From Lamellibrachia satsuma (Eukaryota; Annelida; Polychaeta; Sabellida; Siboglinidae), in assembly GCA_033239005.1 (NCBI GenBank), contig BSQZ01000015.1:10371501-10435500 (forward strand): a DNA stretch of 64,000 nucleotides, given 5' to 3'. Positions 22,601 through 64,000 of this stretch are shown piece by piece. Made by a program: the position numbers and the translations under genes. Each line of letters begins with the position of its first letter. Within the stretch, counting starts at the first letter, position 1. The notes below the pieces were generated by a model. The model saw only the letters and a list, made by a program, of their open reading frames with translations. It searched no databases and was not told where the DNA came from.

Positions 22601-23526
22601 GTAGCAATGCATGTGATGATGTTGACAGCCCACACAGACCCAGACAGGGTAGGTCACCGGGGACAACCTCTTCACCTTGTGCAACAGATAATTGTCTCTG
22701 GTGATCACTTGGAGTAACATGGATAACTTCTTTTTTATAACAGACATTTTGTTTTGTATTCTGTTTTTGCAATTAATTGTAGTTTGTACACATAACCATG
22801 CAAACTCTTGCTTATGAAGTGGTTTTATCATGTTTTTCATCTCATTTTAACATATTTGTGTTTTTCTTTGGTGTGAGCCTATTTCAATGTGTGGTGTGTA
22901 CAACCTATGTTCTTATGTAGTGTGATAGGTACAACTATGTACTTGTGTGGTGTGACATGTTCAATGTGTGTACTTGTTGGTGTGATGTGCACAACCCATG
23001 TACTCTTGTGGTGTGATGTTACATGTACAACCTATGTACTTGTGTGGTGTAATGTGTACAACCTATGTTCTTGTGTGGTGTGATGTGACATGTACAACCT
23101 GTGCACTTGTGTGATGCGACGTGTACAACCTGTTCTTGTGTGGTGCGACATGTACAACTTGTGTACATGTGTGGTATGTACAACCCATGTACATGTGTGG
23201 TGTGATGTATACAACCCATGTACATGTGTGGTGCGATGTATACAACCCATGTACCAGCGTGGTGTGACATGTACACTATATATATAGCCGTGTCGTTGTG
23301 TGCAGCTGTGGCCCGCAGTCCCCAAGAGAATGACCGCACAGAGCTGCTGCGGCAGGCCGAGCCTCTCGACTACACAGCTGACAACCGAGACATGTTTGAG
23401 GGTGTGCCCCAGCTGGAAGGGGTCGACTATGACACCAGCGCCCGCGGCTACCAGAACCAGTGCTCAGCAGCAACATCACGGGGCAGATCGACTGGACCTC
23501 CACGAAACATCTTTGATGATGTTTAA
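3558..23526 (+). CDS. LMBRD2: LMBRD2-like gene, C-terminal 567 residues in 10 exons (5' end off window)
   Basis: Joined exons 3558-3725, 4295-4505, 5469-5543, 16188-16470, 17205-17380, 18429-18562, 19215-19323, 22184-22385, 22523-22648 and 23306-23526 give one uninterrupted frame ending in TAA. The product matches animal LMBRD2 along its whole length, for example [68 protein letters not shown]-like [10 protein letters not shown] and the terminal NIFDDV. Vertebrate LMBRD2 is about 695 residues, so roughly 125 N-terminal residues lie upstream. Family knowledge: LMBR1-domain proteins are multipass membrane proteins, and LMBRD2 has been linked to beta2-adrenergic receptor signalling. Hydrophobic segments are visible in exons A, B, E, F and H, and a basic, cytosolic-type stretch in exon I. 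Introns range from 137 bp to 10.6 kb and several consist mostly of minisatellites. The promoter is not in the window. Intron phases all agree, so the model is well supported; splicing itself is unproven. Confidence 0.95.
4099..4334 (+). repeat. 74-bp minisatellite, 3 copies, made of the exon B splice acceptor and exon start
   Basis: The pattern GTTGCAG followed by GCCACAGTTGAAGG occurs with the putative exon starts at 4147, 4221 and 4295, exactly 74 bp apart. Each unit carries about 30 bp of intron end and about 40 bp of exon B start. The first two copies run into an in-frame TGA after about 27 codons. Only the third continues into the LMBRD2 coding sequence. Confidence 0.93.
4295..4505 (+). 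CDS. LMBRD2: LMBRD2 exon B
   Basis: It encodes [19 protein letters not shown] through [12 protein letters not shown], including a strongly hydrophobic segment with the conserved GLVEVPR motif. The donor is GTATAC. Phase matches exon A (GG joined to G). The acceptor is the last of three tandem copies. Confidence 0.93.
4506..5468. other. Intron, nothing recognised
   Basis: AT-rich intron between exons B and C with no coding signal or clear repeat. Confidence 0.5.
5469..5543 (+). CDS. LMBRD2: LMBRD2 exon C
   Basis: This 25-codon exon follows a TATTAG acceptor and precedes a GTAGGA donor, with phase 0 on both sides. It encodes [20 protein letters not shown] and the first part of the TILEK helix, aligning with the vertebrate region around NHPLRKCVDTIL. 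Confidence 0.92.
5575..5660. repeat. 20-bp minisatellite, ~4 copies
   Basis: The unit GTGCGAGTGAGTGAACCACA repeats just after the exon C donor. It is the same family as the 2.7-kb array at 13265-15975, at the other end of the same intron. Confidence 0.9.
5661..6390. other. Intron, nothing recognised
   Basis: Mixed-composition intron sequence with no coding similarity that I recognise. Confidence 0.4.
6391..6536. repeat. Inverted repeat hairpin, MITE-like
   Basis: 6391-6427 and 6499-6536 are inverted copies sharing CCATCAAATAT, CCGCTT and GTGTATCTG, separated by about 70 bp. It is probably the core of a small foldback element. No target duplication was defined. Confidence 0.6.
7003..7047 (+). 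other. Possible first exon of an unidentified gene (acidic N-terminus)
   Basis: An ATG in good context (CAGCATGG) begins [14 protein letters not shown], followed by GTATGT, a strong donor. The region upstream (6830-7000) is richer in CpG than its surroundings. The acidic, Ser-rich start resembles the start of the pseudogene at 36370. I found no convincing second exon, so this may be a relic. Confidence 0.3.
7222..7303. repeat. Small hairpin with 21-bp arms
   Basis: GGCAACTGAATCAACTTGG at 7222 is the inverse of the stretch at 7283-7303. The loop is itself near-palindromic (CTAATATA...TATATTAG). Nearly identical AAGCCCCCGTACCA words lie just outside each arm. Confidence 0.55.
7540..8870 (-). 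mobile_element. Jockey/CR1-type LINE fragment, 5' truncated
   Basis: Reading on the minus strand from 8870: [19 protein letters not shown], then [39 protein letters not shown] and [10 protein letters not shown] (intact FADD box) down to 8242. After frameshifts come [14 protein letters not shown] (8004-8255) and a C-terminal part ending [15 protein letters not shown] (7556-7864). It lacks the endonuclease and 5' end and is interrupted. It lies antisense in LMBRD2 intron C-D. Confidence 0.85.
8880..11600. other. Intron sequence without an identified gene
   Basis: Minor features only. 9305-9526 (-) has a 73-codon open frame and 9711-9922 (+) an open segment after a pyrimidine-rich TTTACAG; I recognise neither. 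A short TATGTTGTTTGAACAAGTACTA duplication occurs near 9150-9185 and a GTGTCACCTACATGACACAGAG duplication near 10966-11010. No host-gene similarity. Confidence 0.4.
11609..11856. repeat. 30-bp pyrimidine-rich minisatellite, ~8 copies
   Basis: The unit contains CACCTCTTGATGAACTC plus TTTCTTCTTCCTG. Some copies vary to TTCTCTCCCTC. It lies on the sense strand of the LMBRD2 intron. Confidence 0.95.
11857..12122. repeat. 37-bp pyrimidine-rich minisatellite, ~7 copies, acceptor-like
   Basis: The unit contains CACCTCTTTCTCTTCCTGCA and CCCCTTTTCTTTCAGT. The first copies carry a CTTTTCTTTCAG tract resembling a consensus 3' splice site. In later copies CAG has become CAA. Confidence 0.95.
12123..13264. 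other. Intron, nothing recognised
   Basis: No recognisable coding sequence; ordinary AT-rich intron. Confidence 0.45.
13265..15975. repeat. 20-bp minisatellite array, ~2.7 kb, rich in GTGAGT
   Basis: About 135 copies of a unit of the form GTGCAAGTGAGTGAACCACA. Variants alternate CACA/CAAA and GCAA/GTGA. Almost every unit contains GTGAGT, identical to a strong 5' splice site. On the minus strand it gives long spurious open frames of the [17 protein letters not shown] type. It fills the distal end of intron C-D; a small array of the same family sits at the proximal end (5575-5660). Confidence 0.96.
16188..16470 (+). CDS. LMBRD2: LMBRD2 exon D
   Basis: Acceptor CTGACAG, donor GTAAGT. It opens with [15 protein letters not shown] and includes [12 protein letters not shown] and [19 protein letters not shown], the conserved cytosolic loop of the family. 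It ends one base into a codon, completed by exon E to give Glu. Confidence 0.95.
16565..16618. repeat. (TGCG)n microsatellite
   Basis: A run of about twelve GTGC/GTGCG tetranucleotide repeats lies at the start of the intron after exon D, directly before the 52-bp array. Confidence 0.95.
16640..17204 (+). repeat. 52-bp minisatellite, about 12 copies, made of the exon E acceptor and exon start
   Basis: GTAG-type acceptors followed by a TGGTACTGG exon start recur at 16656, 16708, 16760 (TACAG), 16812, 16864 (degraded), 16916, 16941 after a partial unit, 16993, 17045, 17097, 17149 and 17201. Spacing is 52 bp except for one 25-bp step. Every intact unit reads [12 protein letters not shown] and then TGA. 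The last copy, at 17201-17204, is the real exon E acceptor. Confidence 0.93.
17205..17380 (+). CDS. LMBRD2: LMBRD2 exon E
   Basis: It encodes [20 protein letters not shown], then [10 protein letters not shown] and [14 protein letters not shown], matching the family membrane segment after an EWYWEC motif. The donor is GTGAGC and the end phase is 0. Its first about 30 bp are the unit amplified in the upstream intron. Confidence 0.94.
17597..18126. mobile_element. MITE-like foldback element with ~110-bp inverted ends
   Basis: The stretches 17597-17711 and 18011-18126 are imperfect inverted copies. Both carry CTATGCACCT and the core ATGCCAGTGGTTTACT on opposite strands. The interior has no coding potential. 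It sits in the LMBRD2 intron between exons E and F. I could not define a clear target duplication. Confidence 0.65.
18429..18562 (+). CDS. LMBRD2: LMBRD2 exon F
   Basis: Acceptor GTCTGCAG, donor GTATGT. It encodes [19 protein letters not shown] (a membrane segment), then [20 protein letters not shown], one of the best conserved parts of the family. It ends in AT, completed to ATG (Met) by exon G. Confidence 0.95.
19215..19323 (+). CDS. LMBRD2: LMBRD2 exon G
   Basis: Acceptor CTTGCAG, donor GTGGGT. It encodes [20 protein letters not shown] and then IVETSYTQ. The last 25 bp and the donor are tandemly repeated downstream. Confidence 0.94.
19293..19575 (+). repeat. 31-bp minisatellite, about 9 copies, made of the exon G end and splice donor
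   Basis: The exon end ACACAG followed by GTGGGT recurs with the boundary after 19323, 19354, 19385, 19416, 19447, 19478, 19509, 19540 (GTCGGT) and 19571 (degraded), exactly 31 bp apart. The first boundary is the real donor. Reading into the intron from it meets TGA after four codons. Confidence 0.94.
19740..22170. repeat. 27-bp minisatellite, ~2.4 kb, with higher-order structure
   Basis: The unit of TGTTGATACAACTGCC plus CTAACAGTGTG repeats about 90 times and fills nearly all of the intron before exon H. A longer variant block carrying GATGATTTCATGCAACAGTC recurs near 19881, 19991, 20380, 20465, 20745, 20885 and 21025, so there is a higher-order repeat. The final portion (21900-22170) is a diverged GATATGAC subtype. 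Because 27 is nine codons, long spurious open frames exist on both strands. Confidence 0.95.
22184..22385 (+). CDS. LMBRD2: LMBRD2 exon H
   Basis: Acceptor TTACACAG, donor GTGAGA. It encodes [20 protein letters not shown], a membrane segment ([12 protein letters not shown]), and [14 protein letters not shown]. It ends one base into a codon. Confidence 0.95.
22413..22462 (+). mobile_element. Short solo end of a hAT-like repeat
   Basis: CAGGGTTGTTTGATTTAAAT begins here and is followed by more GATTTAAA words. The same end sequence appears at 50786 in a different intron. It looks like a terminal fragment of a dispersed element and has no coding content. Confidence 0.45.
22523..22648 (+). CDS. 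LMBRD2: LMBRD2 exon I
   Basis: Acceptor TTGGCAG, donor GTAGGT. It encodes a highly basic stretch, [20 protein letters not shown], followed by FGETSRSN. This matches the charged C-terminal tail of the family. Phases agree with exons H and J. Confidence 0.9.
22885..23280. repeat. Degenerate ~31-bp minisatellite in the last LMBRD2 intron
   Basis: TGTACAACCTATGT followed by a TTGTGTGGTGTGATG core recurs about ten times with drift. It ends just before exon J. The unit does not contain exon sequence, unlike the junction-derived arrays. Confidence 0.85.
23306..23526 (+). CDS. LMBRD2: LMBRD2 exon J, C-terminus and stop
   Basis: Acceptor TGTGCAG. It encodes [20 protein letters not shown] and ends with the family signature NIFDDV and TAA at 23524-23526. 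The middle is a low-complexity tail. Confidence 0.95.
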
Positions 23527-24371
23527 CTTGTGTGAGGAAAGATGGAATTTGGTGATTTGGCACTAGTCTGGAGTAGGGCTGACTCAAGTTTTCATTTACT
23601 AAGTTCATATGATATTAATTAACTATGAAAAAGCAGAAAAAAAGTCATGCATGTTATGTTTATTTTAGGTTAAATTGTCCTATGGTTCTGAATGGTTTAT
23701 AAATCAAAACAACGTATTTTAAGATCTTGTCTGAATACTTTTTACATTGCAAATGTGCTATCTTAATTATCCAACATTTTGTATTTATGTACTTGCAAGT
23801 ATAATCTGTACAAGTGTGTATATATATATATATTGTGGGGTGTATTTATTTATTATTGAGATGTTTGTACAGTTGTCCTATTTTAACTGATAAAAGTGAT
23901 AATATGGACCTGTTCCACTCAGACGATAGTTCAAGCTAAGGGTAGTGTGCATATCTTTAGAATGGTGTGTACACGTCATGGTACAATTTAGTAGTAAATG
24001 TTTAGTATCGGTGGTTGAGAGAGAGGATACTTATACACACATTCCTTGAATGTATTTGTCAGCATATAGATCAATGCATGATAGTCTTTTGTTCTAAGCT
24101 TTCTTTTTACATTGAAAACATTTTCACTCACATCAATTAAGTTTTTGTAGGCAATAGATTAACTTTTCATGCACTATTAATTAGCATGTTTACCTTTAAC
24201 ATGGGGATAATTGACAAATTTGGAAAAGGAAAATGTACATTGCTCTGCCGAAGTATTCATTTGACCAAGTATTGAGTTCATTCATGTCATACAAGCCATG
24301 TGGTATTAACTCATAGTGTTCATATTGCAGAATGTTTATCCTGGTTTTCATGTTAATGTAGAATTACATTT
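23527..24371. other. LMBRD2 3' flank, AT-rich, no gene seen
   Basis: This holds the probable 3' UTR. I see no AATAAA hexamer close to the stop; the first I notice on this strand is at 26291. A short TA run lies at 23818-23833. Confidence 0.5.
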
Positions 24372-24600
24372 TTAAAGAGAATTTTGGCTCTTAATTTGTG
24401 ATGGCATTTTATGATATGAGTATAAACAGCAAAAGACAGTCAATGACAGATTATGTTCAAGTTTCACAATCAAAACAATAGTTGCTTGACAGAGCTTTCC
24501 TGTCTTTCTTGGTAACTTCTTCAGCATCAGACGGAACTGTTCTCCAGTGTCATGTACATGACAGTCTGAACAGGTTACTTCACAGAGCACACCTATATGA
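24372..24600 (-). mobile_element. Possible Penelope-like element GIY-YIG relic
   Basis: The minus strand reads LCEVTCSDCHVHDTGEQFR, similar in layout to the Penelope endonuclease start (Y-x-V-x-C-x-x-C then ETG-R). The downstream part is degraded and the GIY/YIG core is not clear. This is a weak, inferred assignment. Confidence 0.3.
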
Positions 24601-24862
24601 GGCCCCTCCCAAGTACATGACAGTCTGAACAGGTTACTTCATAGAGCACACCAACATGAGGCCCCTCCCAAGTACATGACAGTCTGAACAGGTTACTTCA
24701 TAGAGCACACCAACATGAGGCCCCTCCCAAGTACATGACAGTCTGAACAGGTTACTTCATAGAACACTCCAACATGAGGCCCCTCCCAAGTACATGACAG
24801 TCTGAACATGTCACTTCATACAGCACACCAACATGAGGCCCCTCCCAAGTGCTGCTACAGTC
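24545..24862. repeat. 59-bp minisatellite, ~5 copies
   Basis: AAGTACATGACAGTCTGAAC recurs at 24611, 24670, 24729 and 24788, with flanking partial units. On the minus strand each unit encodes an EVTCSDCHV-like stretch, so the array seems to derive from the neighbouring relic. Confidence 0.92.
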
Positions 24863-26690
24863 AGGGAACCATGGACAGCTTTTGTTCACAAGTTGTATCA
24901 TTGAAACTTTGTCATTATTAATTAATGACAACATTTAATGATACAAATTGCAAACAAATGTTGCTAATACTAAATGAGTAAATATGACTTGTACAATGTT
25001 ACTAAAAAAAAGCTGGTGTTGCACAGCATACAGAAATTAGTACTAATTTCAGAACTAATGCACACAAATATCCAGGCAAAAGAATTATGTGATTTGTGAC
25101 ATCTTCAGCCAAGCAAGTAGAAACTGGTTCATAGGACCCACAGATTTATCATGTGCAGGGGGTTAGTATATTTAACAATCTTGTCTGCTATTAACATGAT
25201 CTTTTTATATGAATGCATATCTATATAATATATATACATCATACATAGTGTGTGTGGATGTGTTTTCAAGTGCTTGTGTACATGTGTGTATACATCCAAG
25301 TTTTATCACTGAAAATTACCATTGTGAGTAAAATGTGATGTTAGTAGAATACTATTTATACGTAGACATTCCCTATTACACGGCATGGCACTGCCGGCGT
25401 GGAACACAACCCAACTCATTCGTTGTCAGTAATCTGTGGGAAAGACAAGCTGTGTACTTATATAAACAAATGTATTGTTACTGTCTATGTAATGTTGTCG
25501 CACAACCATTGATTGCAAGTATGATTACTTGAGAAGACAGTGCTGGGAAAACTATCAAGTTTAGATTGGTGCACAGAGGAGGCAGAATATGTCCTGTTTT
25601 GTCTCCTGACAATGCTGTTTCATACTTTGCAGAATTAATATGTATGTCTTTGTGGCAGAGAATTATACAGCACTTTTTGACAAATCATCTCAGTTCGGTG
25701 GGGCCCCAACCTCACCAAGGAGGTCCCAGGCCTCTTTGTGGGGGCCCAGAGCCTCTATAAAGGACCCTAGCCTCTCCATGGGAGACCCTGGCCTCTACAT
25801 AAGACTTGCCTTTATGGGGGAACCTGGTCTCTCTCTGTGGTGCTGCAATTTAGGTTCCCATTTTGTTTGCATGTGTACACGTAGTTGATGTATATAGCAG
25901 TGTTAGAAAGAATCAAAGCCCTGCATGTTGTGAGTCATATGTTGTATGTTGCCATGTGCAGTCAAAAAACTAGACTTGTGTACACTTGTGCGTACTGTGT
26001 CTGGACGTTGTAACTGTCAGTACACAGGATGTGTATGTTGTAGTATTCATGTGAGCATTAGGACCAGAATGTCATTGGTGACAGAAAAATCTTGGGATTT
26101 AGAGTAAATCAGGGTAAAAAAAACATTTTCCACTAACTGGTACAAATGTTTGTACATTCCATTTCAGAAATTCACGCCGCTTTTACAGGATTCTTTTTAA
26201 TACATTTAAATTTGTGACTTTTATTAATTAAAAGTAGTTATCAGATCTGTTAACCTACTACTTGGTAATGTCAACTCTATTGAGCAAGTAAATAAAACAT
26301 TACATTGTCACTGTGAATTCAAATACACAATTTGAATGTGTTGAGTTGTTTTATATGAAGAGTTGTGAGAAGGACAAACCTAAACTAGACCATGCCATTA
26401 CATCAGCAAACAACACAACTTTGTATTCACTAGGATTTTATTACATACCTATGAAAGGCACACATTAAAGAGGGAATAAAATAGATTCTGGGTAGGCTAG
26501 ATCATTATTAAAGTTCACTTTCAGGTTGTTTACTATATTTTATACAATTGCCAATGACCATCTTGCAATTATTATCTATAACATTTTTTGAGCTTATTTT
26601 ATGAATAAATATCTAGCATTTCATACTGCACATAAGTTAAAATGTTTCTAGTTGTTGTGTAGCCTTACTGTTCCAGTTTGTGCGTAGGTA
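24863..26690. other. Intergenic, no gene seen
   Basis: AT-rich, with a small degenerate GGCCTCTxxATGGGxGACCC repeat near 25700-25830. AATAAA at 26291 is the first clear polyadenylation-type hexamer downstream of LMBRD2, but it is 2.8 kb from the stop. Confidence 0.4.
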
Positions 26691-26694
26691 CAAG

Positions 26695-27615
26695 TGACTG
26701 AGTTGAATGCACTGACAGCGAGGTCGATCCAATCAGGTCTGTCTACTACAGACAACTCCCATCATCAACTGAATGAATGCACTGACAGCAAGCTAGATCC
26801 AACCAGGTCTGTCTACTACAGACAACTCCCATCATCAACTGAATGAATGCACTAACATCACAGCTAGATCCAACCAGGTCTGTCTACTACAGGCAACTCC
26901 CATCATCAACTGAATGAATGCACTGACAGCAAGCTAGATCCAACCAGGTCTGTCTACTACAGGCAACTCCCATCATCAACTGAATGAATGCCCTGACAGC
27001 AAGCTAGATCCAACCAGGTCTGTCTACTACAGGCAACTCCCATCATCAACTGAATGAATGCACTGACAGCGAGGTCGATCCAATCAGGTCTGTCTACTAC
27101 AGACAACTCCCATCATCAACTGAATGAATGCACTGACAGCAAGCTAGATCCAACCAGGTCTGTCTACTACAGACAACTCCCATCATCAACTGAATGAATG
27201 CACTAACATCACAGCTAGATCCAACCAGGTCTGTCTACTACAGGCAACTCCCATTATCAACTGAATGAATGCACTGACAGCAAGCTAGATCCAACCAGGT
27301 CTGTCTACTACAGACAACTCCCATCATCAACTGAATGAATGCACTGACAGCAAGCTAGATCCAACCCGGTCTGTCTACTACAGACAACTTCCATAATCAA
27401 CCGAATGAATGCACTGACAGCACAGCTAGATCCAACCAGGTCTGTCTACTACAGACAACTCCCATAATCAACCGAATGAATGCAATAACATCACAGCTAG
27501 ATCCAACCAGGTCTGTCTACTACAGGCAACTCCCATCATCAACTGAATGAATGCACTGACAGCAAGCTAGATCCAACCAGGTCTGTCTACTACAGACAAC
27601 TCCCATCATCAACTG
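26695..27615. repeat. 70-bp minisatellite, ~13 copies (array 1)
   Basis: The unit contains CTGAATGAATGCACTGACAG, CTAGATCCAACCAGGTCTG and TCTACTACAGACAACTCCCA. Units are 70-71 bp. It lies beyond the AGL 3' end; the same unit recurs in the last AGL intron at 28625-29435. Confidence 0.95.
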
Positions 27616-27881
27616 GCCATCTCTCGTGTAATCTCTTTACAAGGGTAACAATTTTTCCAATTTGTTAATGTGATGGTGAGTGCCTTTATGCGAGACCTAC
27701 ACAAGCAAAACGGCAAACTAACTTCATGCAAGTGTCTCACACATCCCAAATAAAAGCCCTCGGCAAACTGCATCAATACAGTCCAGAGTAAAATGGCATT
27801 AAAGCCAACTATGGAAAACCATGCAAGCTACTAAGTTCATATAATGTACATGCTCCATGTTATAACCCTACTAGCTTCTAC

Positions 27882-27887
27882 TTTATT
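27882..27887 (-). promoter_or_regulatory. Candidate AGL polyadenylation signal
   Basis: TTTATT on the plus strand gives AATAAA on the minus strand, about 270 bp past the AGL stop. The cleavage site is unverified. Confidence 0.35.
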
Positions 27888-28157
27888 ACAATTTCAGGAC
27901 ACATCTTTTCTAATGGACTAGGTTGATGCCTGGATAATAGAAGTTTGGATTCCCAATGAAGCAATTTGTCTGTAAAATGCACTTAAATAGAAACCTGAAA
28001 CCCAAACATAATTAATGCAAAAGGATATTGCCTAACTGCCATGTATGCAATTTGCCTAAGTTACAAATGCTTCCTGATGTTAAATAAATAATAAAACCTC
28101 AGCCCTCGACACGCTCATTGCCTGGACACACTCAAGCAGCCACGAGGTTGCCAATGT

Positions 28158-64000
<35,843 letters not shown>

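Overview
This window is nuclear DNA from an animal. It carries split genes with GT-AG introns, a standard genetic code, AT-rich introns and many LINE, hAT and pogo relics. The two host genes are conserved across animals. The repeat types (CR1- and jockey-like LINEs, pogo/Tigger, hAT, a decayed P2X7-C-terminal-like gene) fit an invertebrate, probably aquatic, but I cannot fix the phylum from sequence alone. There are no prokaryotic genes, tRNAs, rRNAs or CRISPR arrays that I can support.

Two host genes face each other tail to tail. On the + strand, ten exons between 3558 and 23526 encode the last 567 residues and stop codon of LMBRD2, a multipass membrane protein with an LMBR1-type domain; its first ~125 residues lie left of the window. 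On the - strand, thirteen exons between 64000 and 28158 encode the last 628 residues of AGL, the glycogen debranching enzyme, covering much of its amylo-1,6-glucosidase half; the rest lies right of the window. Every internal junction was resolved by matching reading phase between neighbouring exons and by comparison with the remembered vertebrate homologues. One AGL intron has a GC donor. The stop codons are 4.6 kb apart.

Layout: 1-2280 is a decayed CR1-like LINE in an LMBRD2 intron. 3.5-5.5 kb holds LMBRD2 exons A-C. 5.5-16.2 kb is a large intron with a second LINE, hairpin elements, pyrimidine-rich minisatellites and a 2.7-kb array of 20-bp repeats. 16.2-23.5 kb holds exons D-J, with introns largely made of minisatellites. 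24.5-29.8 kb is the intergenic region and AGL 3' end, with 59-bp and 70-bp arrays. 30-33.6 kb holds AGL exons h-l. 33.9-46.9 kb holds exon g and an 11-kb intron with a P2X7-C-like pseudogene, a 3-kb hAT-like element containing a CR1 fragment, and a nearly intact CR1-like LINE. 47-55.4 kb is an intron with a 27-bp array at each end and hAT, pogo and LINE copies between. 55.4-64 kb holds exons e-a and an almost full-length LINE with ORF1.

The most unusual feature is that at five exon boundaries in the two unrelated genes, the minisatellite in the adjoining intron is a tandem amplification of the splice junction itself. Each unit contains the end of the exon plus the splice site: LMBRD2 exon B acceptor (74 bp, 3 copies), exon E acceptor (52 bp, about 12), exon G donor (31 bp, about 9), AGL exon i acceptor (46 bp, about 26) and exon l acceptor (50-63 bp, about 4). 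Only the copy touching the exon gives a continuous protein.
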